A stretch of DNA of 64,000 nucleotides from Hetaerina americana (GCA_022747635.1 JAKTNV010000005.1:84316469-84380468); one strand, 5' to 3'; shown: positions 32,180-43,064, counted from the first letter of the stretch. The notes: generated by a model from the letters alone, not told the origin. Numbers and translations: made by a program.

Positions 32180-32402
32180 AGAGAACCCCTCTTCCATATG
32201 TACAACAGTTAGATTTAAGATCCTTCCATCTGCATAAACAAATATATTTAAGATGTCAATTTTCCCACGAACGATACGGGAATCAGAATAGAATAACGTT
32301 TGTCCGACCGCGATAGGTAGGAATTGTGTTTTGGGTCAAGGATAGTCAGGAACGTAATAACCTTAGTAAAGCCTTACACTCTAGCGGTGGCTGGCAGGCT
32401 AC
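32180..32402 (+). mobile_element. CR1-like LINE end, second module subtype
   Basis: Encodes FKMSIFPRTIRES (about 32247-32290), then 3' UTR ending in AGCCTTACACTCTAGCGGTG and GCTGGCAGGCTACTAAAT. Confidence 0.65.
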
Positions 32403-32579
32403 TAAATTAAACTATCCTGTCAGAGGTTTCAAGCGTATGCTCAGAAAGGGAATTCCTTGAGTTAAGTTCCTTTGGTTATGCACTTACGCTCTTGCATAGA
32501 AGTGAGGAGTCATGGGCGTAAAATAGTAATGGCCCGAACCTAAAATCTCATATGTTTTCATTTAAAAACAAGTTTTCCT

Positions 32580-32623
32580 GCAGGAACCCCAAAGGCCGTG
32601 TGGCAAAAATCGTTAGGTCACCA
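32580..32623 (-). mobile_element. Degraded CR1 3' module
   Basis: AGGAACCCCAAAGGCCGTGT then GGCAAAAATCGTTAGGTCAC. Recognised from the GTGTGGC and GTTAGGTCACC ends. Confidence 0.55.
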
Positions 32624-32960
32624 GTAATGAGAGGAATTGGTGAATGATGGAATTCCATGTAATGTTTATTTTCGGAAAATTATAAGTGTCGTGCGTGATT
32701 TTCTTTGCTACTGTAGTCATGACTTCTTAGAGTGAAAAAGGGTTTCTTATATCGGTCGGTCCTGCACTCTTTACTTTTTGTGTTGCCTCGATGTCCATTT
32801 AATGTGGCAGAGTTAGGCAACGTCGCAGGCAGATCCAAATACCCGTTGATACCTTTGACGACACACACTCATTGAAATATCGAACCCAAGAGCTCAGAGA
32901 AATTAAACACCTGGAGTAATAGAGGATTTGACTGAGTATTCACACGCACAATCATCCCAT
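32624..32960. other. Unassigned spacer
   Basis: Nothing recognised. Confidence 0.35.
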
Positions 32961-32966
32961 GATGTA

Positions 32967-33670
32967 CGAGAGTTTTCCAGGAAGTAACTTATTTTTTAAT
33001 TAAAATATGAACAAGAGACGAGACAAAATTTTATTATATACCTTTGAAAGATACATGATTAAACTATATTTCTACATATTTGCCATTCAAATTGAGGTAT
33101 TGATTATAACGATAAATATGCTTTTTTAATTCCGTCACTGAAAAAATATGCTGCCTTACATTTTAACCACTTGTTTACACCAGCATGCAGTTCTGCGTCA
33201 CTCACAAAGCGCAGTGTTGCAAGCCACGTCTAGCGAGAGATTGTTAATCGGCGATTTTCACGAATTTTTTCGTTGATCTGCGCCGTCATTTCATCTGTCA
33301 TCAGGTTAGGCTGACCACTGCGGTCATCGTCGTGAACATTGATGCCACGGTCATTTTTAAACTGAATGCACCACTGCCTCACTGCGACTTCACTCATTAT
33401 TCTGTCTCCGTACACACTTCACAAAGTTGCTTGTGAAAATCAATTGTGGCTTGTGGTATTTTGCCATTAAACACCGAATCATATGTCGCACTTCACATCT
33501 CGCGGGATTTTATATTGCAGCGCACATTTTAACAGTTTGCAGCGAGCAAAGTAGAAGAACCACAGTAGGATGCGTATTGAATTCATACACCAATTACAGT
33601 TTAGACACCAAGGTGTTGGCTCCACCGCCACGCTGGGCCGAAACGTAAGTTACTTTCTGGTGAGCCCTTC
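32967..33670 (-). mobile_element. Mariner deletion derivative, family B, copy 1
   Basis: Ends CGAGAGTTTTCCAGGAAGTA (left) and TACTTTCTGGTGAGCCCTTC (right) are inverted relatives, each bordered by TA (32965-32966, 33671-33672). The minus frame 33415-33230 holds the end of the first HTH and the linker: MYGDRIMSEVAVRQWCIQFK, DDDRSGQPNLMTDEMTAQIN and ENRRLTISR then stop. Below it come the C-terminal pieces (FVSDAELHAGVNKWLKCKA, FFSDGIKK, YVEI). The catalytic core is deleted at the same junction as in 62470-63132. Confidence 0.88.
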
Positions 33671-33672
33671 TA

Positions 33673-34246
33673 TTATAAATAACGTTTCCAGCGAAAAGTT
33701 TGTTGACTGGATTAAATAATTCCTATCGCATCGTCGACCAAAGGAGTAGTAGTCGTTGGCATGAGCTCAGCAGAGATATTTGTAACATGCGCAGTGCAGC
33801 AGGGAGTTATTTTAGGAATTCATGGTGAAAGAGTAATAGGGAAGTGTTAATCGGCAACAGTTTAACCAAAATTTGAAATACGATGCAATTATTAGGGTTC
33901 CATAGGAGAAAATTTTAATTAAAGAACTTGATTAGGCTCAGAGAAAATCTGCAAGTTTTTTTAAAGAATTGCTGCAAGAAAAGAGCAACCGTGACGAGTT
34001 TGCTGGATAACTCAAGTTGGGATCAAGAATAGAAAGCAAGTAAGAACATTTTTACAAAAGTACAGGATTTATATCCATTACTAAAAAAGAAAGAAAGACT
34101 CGTACTTTTCCACAGATTTGAAATCCTGGTTAATATTTAAATCTGTGGAAAAGTACGAGTCTTTCTTTCTTTTTTAGTAATGGATATTAAATACTTACAC
34201 GAAGTGAAGCCTGAAACAATAGAATATACAGGATTTATGATTGATT
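33673..34246 (+). mobile_element. LINE remnant with internal deletion, part of an inverted duplicate
   Basis: The plus strand has FVDWIK and, after gaps, VVVVGMSSAEIFVTCAVQQG then VILGI, the RT block usually written SGVPQGSVLGP. It then jumps to RVP-EKILIKELD-AQRKSAS (the C-terminal VQRRAAR-type block) and NRDEFAG. The palm box between them is deleted. 62056-62467 is an inverted, nearly identical copy with the same deletion. This copy additionally carries a foldback at 34072-34226. Confidence 0.75.
34061..34237. repeat. Foldback insertion with perfect 48-bp arms and 11-bp target duplication
   Basis: 34072-34119 and 34139-34186 are exact reverse complements over 48 bp, separated by 19 bases. 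Beyond the second arm about 40 unpaired bases follow. TACAGGATTTA flanks the insert at 34061-34071 and 34227-34237. The inverted duplicate at 62056-62080 has one copy of this target and no insert, which confirms the insertion. The arm contains ACTTTTCCACAGATTT, shared with the foldback-related sites at 23140-23253 and 44690. Confidence 0.92.
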
Positions 34247-34359
34247 TAGTGACCAAGATGTATTATCAATGATTTATCTGGTAGTATTATTTTGGGAATG
34301 TGATCTTTTTGCTTCCTGGGTCTCCCAAATCATTCAATAAGGTTCCAGGGACACTTGGA

Positions 34360-35306
34360 AAACGCAATGAGAGGATTACAGACCTTTGTTATTTTACGAC
34401 AGTTAGGCTCCACCTAGAGTGTCCTGCGGGTGTATGGGACCCTCAGGAGGTAGGCCAAATTTTGGAACTAGAAAAAGCTTAACGTAGAGCAACTAAGTTT
34501 ATAAGAAGTTGTATTGCACAAAGTAGTAGTGTCGCGACACTATTGGAAAAATTAGAATGAGAGCTATTAGGTTACCGTAGCCACCGAGTAGGTAGGTCAC
34601 TTTTCTGAGGATGTTAACACTATGTTACAGGCCACGACTTGCTATGGTAGATCAGATCACAAAATCAGGAAGATAGATAGTAGAATGGAGAGATCCAAAG
34701 TGCTTTTTACGCTTACGATTAGAAATCAAAATAGATATGATCAAAGGCGCGAAGAGGATGATTAATATTTTAAGTGTATGTATTTTATCGATCGTGGACC
34801 GCAGTAGGGCAGGGCTAGAGCGTTGGACTACTGACGAGAGGGCCCAGGTTCGATTCCCGGGCAAGTCCCTAAGTTATACCCAAAATATGTGATTTTTTGG
34901 GTATCAGATCTTCCTGGGAAACCATAATCGGCACAGGGAAAGGAACTGGACCCCCTACCCTGACGTGTGAATTTCACACTTCGTCAGGCTTAGTGAACTC
35001 TACCATCACATATTAAACCGACCTTGGGGTTGATTACTGTGTTTATGGTTTATTTTATCGATGTCCTGCATGAATTTTGAATAGACTCACTTTTATTGCA
35101 TTATTCTCGCATGATTTTAATATATCTAATATATCCTTTTATTGAATATTCTTTCACCCAAGTACCCTCTTTCGTTTGATTAATTTTGTTCGAGTGAATG
35201 ATCGAACTGATATTTGTGCATAGATGTAACAATTTGTGATAGCATATACGTGGCTGGTGACCTAGCACCCCTTCTCACCAACACCTGGCGGGGAATTGTG
35301 TAAACT
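34360..35306 (+). mobile_element. CR1-like LINE, C-terminal ORF2 to degraded 3' end, split by a SINE
   Basis: Encodes NERITDLCYFTTVRLHLECP, AGVWDPQEVGQILELEKA, then after stops TKFIRSC and SSVATLLEKLE. A 3' UTR related to 17100-17360 follows, is interrupted at 34793-35050, and ends with a poor module (CTAGCACCCCTTCTCACCAA, CACCTGGCGGGG) near 35306. Confidence 0.8.
34793..35050 (+). mobile_element. tRNA-derived SINE (family S3) with 12-bp target-site duplication
   Basis: The head CAGTAGGGCAGGGCTAGAGC (A-box region) and GGTTCGATTCCCGGGC (B box) are spaced as in a tRNA. The body includes the GACGTGTGAATTTCACACTTC palindrome, and the element ends CTTGGGGTTGATTACTGTG and TTTATGG. TATTTTATCGAT flanks it at 34781-34792 and 35051-35062. 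Removing the insert restores a 3' UTR like that at 17150-17170. Length 258 bp. Confidence 0.9.
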
Positions 35307-35309
35307 GAG

Positions 35310-36365
35310 ATGAGACCCATGCTATCAAACTTTATCATTTGGTTTAGCAAAACATTCTTAAACGAAACCATTAGTTCCTTTTGAAATTCCGAAATTAGGT
35401 CCTGTGAAGGTATCATCTAAATGATGGCGCATATTCAAGGTGTTCCGTCAAACGAACGTGAAGTGACTGGAAAGCAAATTGGAGATTAATCAGCCGCATA
35501 AAGACTCAATTGAGGTCCCCTCCGAATAGGAAATGTGTTTGATACCAACCACGTCACCGACGTGACGTAGCGGAGATGTGCGGTTTTCTACAAAAATGTC
35601 AGTGATTCTCTTTTCTCTCTCTCTCTTTCTCTCTCTGTCTTTTAAATACCTTCGCCGGGGATTGTAAATGAGTTGTTGCTGGGAGGTGGATTTTTTTGGG
35701 GTGGGATGGGGGATGAGAGTGATATATATATATATATAAAAAAGCGGCTCACCCTCGCGGTGGGAAAGCGAAATTAATTCGAAAATCGACTTCAATTTGC
35801 GAAACGTGCAGTCGGGAGCGAGTTCTGTCCATTGCTTGGTCGACCTTGTTTGTTGGCCGCGATAATTGCATTCGATAATTGGCCTTAACTCTCCCGTTTC
35901 TCCAGATTAATTAAGCCCCAACCCCTTTTACTCCCTCCCCCCTCTCCCCCCCTCCATCGCTCTTCTGCTAAACGGCCGAAACGATTCGATTGTGATTGTG
36001 TTTTTCCACGGGACCAAACATTGATTAGATCTCTTTTTTTTGCCTCTTCGGTGACCTACACCTGTCCATCTGTTAATTGAGTCCCTCACTCCTCTCCCTT
36101 TGAAGATCCACGCAATTCCGCCCCACATAAGTCATTTTGAAATTTGCGACATTTCGTTTAATGTAAATAAATAAATCCCTCACCCCTTTCCCGCCCTCCA
36201 TTTTTGCGAAACCGATGAATGTTCCGTCGTTGTTCTACGGTGTGACCTCAACCCACATGCCCTCCGATTCGGCAACGCCGCCCGCGTCATCGTGAGGGAG
36301 TGTGTTGGATAGGGAGTAATTTATCTGTTCGGTTCATTACGCTCCTTGTCTAGCTATCCATATCT
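35310..36365. other. Unassigned spacer with simple repeats
   Basis: Contains a pyrimidine tract (TTTTCTCTCTCTCTC, about 35610-35642) and a short (TA)n at 35722-35738. No gene recognised. The 101-aa minus frame across these tracts is a composition artefact. Confidence 0.45.
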
Positions 36366-36369
36366 CCCT

Positions 36370-36530
36370 GCAAGCAAAGCCACCTCTGGGGTATGTGGCA
36401 GGGGGTGAATACACTACAGGAATTCGCCACCAAAATCGAGTGTTGCCAAAGGTTTTAACAGGCCTCATAGAGGAATTAGGTTGGGAGACACTTGAGTCGT
36501 GAAGAGGACAAGCGAGACAGTCTTTTCTGC
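36370..36530. mobile_element. CR1 fragments: a minus 3' module, then a plus ORF2 scrap
   Basis: 36370-36420 carries CAAAGCCACCTCTGGGGTAT and GTGGCAGGGGGTGAATAC on the minus orientation (second subtype). 36440-36530 on the plus strand encodes SVAKGFNRPH and, with a shift, LIEELGWETLESRR, the post-FVK block of ORF2. The scrap ends where the next module tail begins. Confidence 0.65.
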
Positions 36531-36700
36531 ATCTACATCTACATAATACCCCGCAAGCCGTCGCAAGGACGTGTGGCAGGGGATGTTAGGTCACCAGCCT
36601 TTCTACATATATTCCCTCTATTGCCTCATGCACCTGGCGCCCCGCGATCCACCAAAAACCACGTGGAAAGTGGGCGGCCGAACACCAATTATGCAACATG
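36531..36700 (-). mobile_element. CR1-like LINE 3' end with tail
   Basis: Inverted tail CATCTACATCTACATAATAC, module CCCGCAAGCCGTCGCAAGGA, CGTGTGGCAGGGGATGTTAG and GTCACCAG. Then a 3' UTR with CCCGCGATCCACCAAAAACC and an ATTATGCAACATGCC segment. Confidence 0.8.
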
Positions 36701-37210
36701 CCTGCATATACAATGTTACGAGTATTATATATGTTTAGAAGACAGGAGTTTAACTATGACATACATTTTTATCAGCATTAAATGTTTTTAACAGAATTAA
36801 GTCGAACAAATAATGTATGTAAGATTAGCAAAATTTATCAACATGATTAAACCTCATCATTTTCACGGTTGCACAATCAGCAGAAAATGCAATCTTTAAT
36901 AAATTAATTCACTCTACTTTGGTATTAATTGATCACTATATTTATAGCTAAGAAAATGAACTAATTAACGAAGTTCCCAATTGAAGTTTAGTTAATGGTC
37001 CGACCTTGTCTGTAATGATATTTAGCCATTTTTTTCACAACTTATCCATGGAAAATGACGTTACTTTTCAACTTCGCTATTCCAACTACGCAATTGTCCC
37101 ACAATTACCAATGCTGTAATGGTATCACCTGATCAACTGTCGTCAGTAAGTGATATATCTACACGGAACACATTTTAAATTTGTCGACTCTGGTCCATCA
37201 TTGTCTTTAC
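36701..37210. other. Unassigned spacer
   Basis: AT-rich, nothing recognised. Confidence 0.35.
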
Positions 37211-37217
37211 GAACATA

Positions 37218-37722
37218 TGAGGGTAGTTTGAAATGTTCTCGAAATTACCGCCAGACGTCTGCTCTGGCTGATCAAAAACTCACTGGAAAATACTACGCTA
37301 ACATCGTGAACCAACTGCAGCAAAATATACACGAAATAAGGCCAGGTTTAGCAAGGAAGAAAGTCATCTTTCATCAAGACAATGCACACCGACAGATAAG
37401 CGTAGTTGCTAAGGCAAAATGAGCTAAGATACAGATTGTTGCCACACCCGCCCTATTCGCCTAATTTGGCTCCATCGTATTTCCATCTCTTCCCCAAGCT
37501 CAAAATGTTCCTCAGCGGATGGAGATTCTCTTCAAACAAGGAACAAACAGCCGAAGTTGACAAGTATCGAATCTTATTTTTGAGATGGGATCAAGGCGTT
37601 GGAACATCGCCAGACAAAGTGAATTGGTGCACAGGGAGACTACGTTGAAAAATAAAAACTTTTCACCGAGCTAAGTAGTTTATTTCCTTTCCATCCCGAG
37701 ATTTTTTCAAATTGCCCTCGTA
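37218..37722 (+). mobile_element. Mariner derivative keeping only the C-terminal half
   Basis: Left end TGAGGGTAGTTTGAAATG and right end AAATTGCCCTCG are inverted relatives; TA flanks at 37216-37217 and 37723-37724. The plus strand encodes LTGKYYANIVNQLQQNIHEI, then RPGLARKKVIFHQDNAH (second catalytic Asp in HQDN). A frameshift near 37415 leads to LRYRLLPHPPYSPNLAPSYF and HLFPKLKMFLSGWRFSSNKE. The third catalytic Asp (usually PSDF) reads PSYF, so it is lost. The HTH domains and the first Asp block are deleted. Confidence 0.88.
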
Positions 37723-37724
37723 TC

Positions 37725-37910
37725 AAAGCATTTTTAATATCGATTACTGAATATCTATCGGATCTGCCGCGGTCAATATCAATCAGGCCAGAGAGTCTAC
37801 ATTTCATTGAAATATTTGCTAACTGAAAATTAGCAGAACAAAATATCCAGTATGGCAACAAATTCAAAATGTAAAAATCAATCGCCTTGTTCAAGACAAA
37901 TGCTTTTTAC
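37725..37910. other. Unassigned spacer
   Basis: Nothing recognised. Confidence 0.3.
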
Positions 37911-37917
37911 ATGTCGA

Positions 37918-38395
37918 AAATGTTGCATTGTAATGTGCATTTAGCGGATGACTCCGTTAAAACTTAATGTTGGGGCATCTCCCATAGCTTCTTAGAATTT
38001 TTGCGGCATTTTGTTTGGTTTTTTGCATATTGTTTAATTACCTTCTGTAAGTATTTCATATAATTAAAGATTAAGCATAATGACAAAGTATTAGTTATGA
38101 TGGAAAAGAGATGAAGTTGCTAAGTGAAATAAAAAAGCATAAAAAGTGATTGGAGAAAATATGCTAAGTGGCAGAGGGGGATGTTGCCGCATCAGAAGGA
38201 GAATATTGGGGTGCAAGCAGGGTGGAGGAAGGAGAAGAGAATAGGACTTTTAGATAGCGTGAAGGTAGGCAGTCTTTAGAAAGGACATTGGAAAAGTATG
38301 CAGAACAGAACAAATACTTCAATGTGAAATACGCATTAGGAGAAGACTCCGTTAAAAGTTAATGTTGCGCCATATCTCGAAGTTCGTTAGAATTA
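37918..38395 (+). repeat. Two degraded S1 SINE tails
   Basis: 37918-38000: AAATGTTGCATTGTAATGTG, TTAGCGGATGACTCCGTTAA, GGGGCATCTCCCATAGCTTC. 38313-38395: CAATGTGAAATACGCATTAG, GACTCCGTTAAAAGTTAATG, TTGCGCCATATCTCGAAG. Both match the tail of the full copies at 8400-8512 and 58220-58324 and have no clear tRNA head. Confidence 0.65.
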
Positions 38396-38399
38396 AGTA

Positions 38400-39780
38400 G
38401 AGGTAAAATAGACGTTGATGGCTATGAGGAACTTAACCGTGAAAATTGTTAGCATTTGAATGAATATTTTTAGTACGACGTCCACACTACTCATTTACCT
38501 ATAAAATAAAAATGTCACACTAAACGGGAGATATGTTCCATATTGAAATGTCAATTTCCTGGTCGTATAAATATTGTTTGTCGGCTCGCCAAATATTTAT
38601 TAAACAATGATAGCAAGGCTTTTGCCACCAACGAAGTTTAACCAGATTAGCAAACAGTTTACTGTGATTACGGTCCGTTATGAACCAGTAGCGCGCACAA
38701 AGTCAGCAAGCTAGTCATTTGTTTCGGGAGCGGCGACATTATTTTATTTCCGTGCGAATTCCAATATTGGGCGGTGCTGGGATTTGCTATTTTCGTGTGC
38801 GCATTCCGATTGAAATTCATTCGGTGATGTAGTTGCTCTGCGGTCAGTGCCTGCTTATTAGCTTTCCATGACCCTGAGGGATCTTTCTCCATGTAATTTC
38901 TTAGAAATCATTAATTGGACACCAATTATCCGCGAACAGTTGCCAAAAATATGAGAGTTGCATCAAATATTGGACTTGGTCCTCCAATCGAGCATTCAAT
39001 TTATCCCCAAAATTGAAAAGTCACACATTGCTTTTTTCCAAGCACGCCGATAATGACAGTCGATTTGTGTCAACTAATTGCCATTTCTAAAACTAATTAT
39101 TTCCCCGTTTGGGAACAGAGGGACATTAAAATTTTCAAGAAAAAATATTGCGCCATTTTGTTTTCAAGCTCGTGTATAATGACACGTATTTCGATCTAAC
39201 TTTTGCGTGGTTTCCTCAGTCACTCATTCTCATTGCTGTAAAGAGATTGTGTTCAAAAGACAACAAATGAAGGGCGTTCATATTGACCTCCATCCACCGG
39301 GAAGGGTTTATTCCAGAGTCGCTATTACTGAACAAAAACGGGTGTAGGTATTTTACTTCCTTCGCCTTTAGTTACAATGTAAATTATGCGAAGTTATCGG
39401 CCAAAAAATGGCTTGCGTTTGAGTTGTCTTTCTCAGCGACAATATAGTGCAGAGGTAACTTTTATCGAATATGAAGGTCATAAGAGTTCAGAAGCTGTTA
39501 GCAAGTGTTTTCAAGGATTGCCTTTTCAGTGGGAGAACTGAGCAAAATGTGAAGAATCAGCAGTGGTATTGGAACAATGAATGACCGAAGAAAATGAATT
39601 ATTTGATGTATAAATAAAAAAAAGTAACACTGTGTGCGTTATAAAGGGAAGTGTTTTGGAGGAGGATGAGCTGAGTGGTTGGGACATGAAAAGCAGATAC
39701 GTCATGTGTTAGGTAAAAGAGATCTCATAAATAGGTCGGTGTTGTTGTCAGTCTCTTTTTATACATACTCACGTACATTG
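38400..39780. other. Unassigned spacer
   Basis: No gene recognised. Confidence 0.4.
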
Positions 39781-39788
39781 TACCATAA

Positions 39789-39832
39789 TATCCACCGCTA
39801 GGGAGTTTGGCAGAGGGTGATTGCATACCAGA
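39789..39832 (-). mobile_element. Degraded CR1 3' module, second subtype
   Basis: TATCCACCGCTAGGGAGTTT, GGCAGAGGGTGATTGCATAC and CAGACTACC. Confidence 0.6.
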
Positions 39833-39879
39833 CTACCTTTTGGCTTTATTGCTCCACTTCTTTCTATTTTTTACATTTT

Positions 39880-40120
39880 AAGGAAAGACGTAAAGAGGAA
39901 TCAATGAAGCATTAACAAGAAGCGTAGTGTTGTATGGCACGGAAACTTGACCATTAAAACAAGAAAATAAGTGTAGTTTGGAGGATGTCGAGATGTGGCT
40001 GTGGAAAGGAATGGGGAAGATAAAATGGACAAAAACAAAAATAGCTAAGGATTTCAAGACTTTGTATAGGTATAAAGGCCGCTTGTTGCGTGAAATTTGA
40101 AAAAGGTAGGAGAAGTGAAT
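39880..40120 (+). mobile_element. RTE-type LINE C-terminal scrap
   Basis: The plus strand gives LTRSVVLYGTET, PLKQENKCSLEDVEMWLWKG and MGKIKWTKTKIAKDF, parallel to the C-terminal domain at 29861-30367 (MYGAETW, EMWVWRRIEKVKWTEKK). Several stops. Confidence 0.65.
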
Positions 40121-40379
40121 GCAAGTATTACTGAGACGCAAATGGGATGCTGAAGATAGTAATGGAGTGGAGAAACTGGGAAAGCGAGGTAGACAGTTTC
40201 TTTAATATGTTAATGCTTTTTGTGTCATATAAGTTAAACTTACGGAGTACGGTAGTGTGCGGCGCCACAGTCCAACAGAACCCAACCCTAAAGTGGGAGA
40301 CTACTAATGATATAAATGTAGAAATTAATTTATTGCAATCCGAGGGTTCCGGTGAGCTAACCTGACCTTCAGGTAAGAC

Positions 40380-40737
40380 GATGTATTGACTTCATTTTCA
40401 GGAACCTAAGTTGGGGTCACTCATTTAAGTTAAACCTTAAAAATGAACTAAGCTATTTATTTTAGCTAAATATTTTCCGATCTACGTTCAAATGCATTCT
40501 AGGTATGTATACTTATCACCTCTTTAGAATACACTTTAAACTTTAATTTATTATATGTACTCGCGTACTAAGGAAAAAGTGTCTTAGTGATGCGAGATGC
40601 CTCGTTATTGTTGTACTAGGCGTCGTATTTAGTTTCGCGTCGCATATAGTATATGCGATTACTTTAAAATCAATAGACAGGGTATACCAATGTTTTACTA
40701 CAGTTTTTCTCAAAATTTTCCCTCCATGAATGAACTC

Positions 40738-40740
<3 letters not shown>
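40380..40740. other. Unassigned spacer
   Basis: Nothing recognised. Confidence 0.35.

Positions 40741-40742
<2 letters not shown>

Positions 40743-40793
<51 letters not shown>
40743..40793. repeat. (TA)n microsatellite
   Basis: About 25 TA units. A second short tract lies at 40946-40963. Confidence 0.95.
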
Positions 40794-40798
<5 letters not shown>

Positions 40799-40799
40799 C

Positions 40800-40850
40800 A
40801 TATAGCTCACTTGAAGAAGGCCTCTGAGATGGCCGAAAGCTCGAACAATT
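40800..40850 (+). other. Penelope-type terminal motif beside the microsatellite
   Basis: CTTGAAGAAGGCCTCTGAGA then TGGCCGAAAGCTCGAACAA: a UGAAGA box, a GGCC/GGCC stem and GAAA, in the order of a hammerhead core. The initial C of the CUGANGA box is replaced and no pairing partner for the third stem was found nearby, so this is only a resemblance. Confidence 0.35.
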
Positions 40851-40859
40851 TACCGTTTG

Positions 40860-42420
40860 ATTGTCCTTTTAAATGTTGCTATTCTATTATATTTGTGTTA
40901 TATTGTGTCAGCCCATTATTGTATATTTTCATATATACGAGTGTGTATATATATATATATATACCATGCAGTCGTTTTGCGATAATTATCATATTTACTT
41001 TCTCTTTTAATTTTGTAAGCATGAGCTCTCATTGTTATACAATTAATAGAAGACGAACATTAGTGCAGACGGCTGCCATGAGTAACGGCGAATTGAATGT
41101 CGTCAAGGATGCTGGGTAAAAACCCATTTGATTTAAAAATGGACCACTCAAAGGTGCCATTGACGCGCAAATAAGTCGGATTTAGCTACCAAATTTTCCC
41201 AACGAGCAGCATTGGGTGGTGGGCATTATTAGTCACAAGGAAGTGATTCAGTTTTTTTTAAGGCAATTTATATTTCAGTTGCGATTACGAGGATAATCTC
41301 CCTCCCCACCACTTTCCTTTAATTTTAGCGACGCCTGAGAATATAGCCACGGCAATCTGCCTTGCTTTATTTCTAGCGAATTCGGGAAAGATAATGCCCG
41401 TGACAGAAATTGCAAGTATTATCCGGATGTGCCACGAACGCCCGCTGCACGACAGCGATGCCACTTTGAACCTCATTAATCGATTACAGTCGGAAAATGT
41501 GTCATCGATTGAACCGATTAATCGTGCTCAACTCATATATCAATCAACATTAATCTCTGACTTGGACCATTTCTGTTCCTCCATAATAATTCCCGATAAA
41601 AACGGTCGGTTTTTCTCCCGGTAGTCTAATTAAGACCCTTCCCTGTTCCTAATAATCGACGCCAAGGTCTGGTCGTGAAATAACACAGCTCTATATTTTC
41701 TATCTTCAAGTATTTCCCATTTGTTGGTTCGATAAAGCAAGGTTTATTTAATGCACAGGTTTCTTCAATCTTTGCCAGTGATGCTGAGCCTCCTCCATCA
41801 TGTTTACCACATTCTAGGCACAATTTTTCTGTGGTCAACCCCTAGTGATTTACTTAGCCAATGGTGCTTATTTCGTGGTCCTCCGTATCTGTCGGTGTAA
41901 GGGCCTTTGGATATTTCCCCCAACAAATTCATTACTACGAACTGTCATCCAACTGGAGACCCCACTCCCTTACGCCCACGTGGCTTCTAATACTGGGCTT
42001 GGGGCAAATGAAATCCTTAATGCATACATCATCTTGGTGAATGGGCGTTGTCGCCACGTAAGTCGGAATTTCGTCGCAATGCGTTTTTCGCATTTAAATA
42101 TGGCGTCTGGATTTGGGATGTCGGACGAAGGGGTTAGGGGAGGGGGGGGGGGACCGCGCTCTGTCGCTCTGGAAGAAAGCCACGCGGGCGAAATAACGAA
42201 TGCAGTAGTTTGCCAAAAATAATAAAAAAGTTTCTGTGCGTTCTACCCCCAGACTGTGAGGCATTTCCGGCCCTTTATTTTTTTCAACACATTCATATTT
42301 ATTCCTTGCTCCGAAACCCCTTATCCGGCGTGTCCTGGCGAAGGACGTCGAGTATTTATTTGGAAGGAATTTGACGACCGAAAGATGGAAGGATGTATAG
42401 ATTAGATGAACGTATGTAGA
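40860..42420. other. Unassigned spacer
   Basis: No gene recognised. 42125-42150 has a G-run and CpGs. Frames of about 125-133 aa on both strands overlap there without signature. Confidence 0.4.
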
Positions 42421-42429
42421 AATACGTAC

Positions 42430-42505
42430 ATTTAAACACGAAAACCCACCATTCATTGACATGGATACAGATATAAGGAAAAGGGATTGGGACACATATA
42501 ATATT
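42430..42505 (-). mobile_element. S2 SINE body fragment
   Basis: AAACACGAAAACCCACCATT, CATTGACATGGATACAGATA, TAAGGAAAAGGGATTGGGAC and ACATATAA match 11918-11997. The tRNA-like head is absent. Confidence 0.65.
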
Positions 42506-42519
42506 ATTTGTTCCTTGCC

Positions 42520-42570
42520 AAAATATTAGAGGAACTAGGGAATCACTCACGGAGGGAAGGTTAAATTTAA
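42520..42570 (+). mobile_element. CR1 ORF2 scrap abutting a CR1 3' end
   Basis: TTAGAGGAACTAGGGAATCA then CTCACGGAGGGAAGGTTAAA (LEELG followed by a LTERR-type string), the same motif as 27290-27320. The next element's inverted tail starts immediately after. Confidence 0.6.
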
Positions 42571-42571
42571 T

Positions 42572-42910
42572 ATTCATCTACATCTATACCGACACAATAC
42601 CCCGCGAGCCACCGTAAGGGCGTGTGGCGGGGGGTGTTAGGTCACTTTCCGAAAAAAAGGAACAAGGCCACATGCAAAATCAACACATGCATGCAAAACT
42701 ATCCCCACAGTGGCGTATACATTCAGGCAAAAATCTGTTAATTCTACACGAATGCAAATAAATATAATATCATGTAAGAAATAATTGCACATAAGGAATC
42801 GATTCAAAATTCATCCAATTACGTGAAATCCAGAATTTAATGAGTAAGGAGGTGAGGTTTCCCTACCACATGAACATGCAACATACAACGGTCTCCTCCC
42901 CATGTTAGGG
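42572..42910 (-). mobile_element. CR1-like LINE 3' UTR stub with tail
   Basis: Inverted tail CATCTACATCTATACCGACA, module CCCGCGAGCCACCGTAAGGG, CGTGTGGCGGGGGGTGTTAG, then a 3' UTR that is the reverse complement of 24030-24280 (CATGCAAAACTATCCCCACA, AATTGCACATAAGGAATCG, GAACATGCAACATACAACGG). Confidence 0.8.
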
Positions 42911-43064
42911 AACGTGACCCAACGCTGCAGGTACCGGGAGGGTCCCCCAACGGATAGAGACGAGGGATGGCAGGGGAAACTTAAAAACCGAAAAGGCAGA
43001 GCATGCAATACTCTAAAGAGCACTACATTGATTAAAGACATTCTAATGAGGTCATTCGGAAGGA

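Noticed and set aside
34793..34866. Functional tRNA gene
   Set aside because: It is the head of a SINE with target-site duplication.
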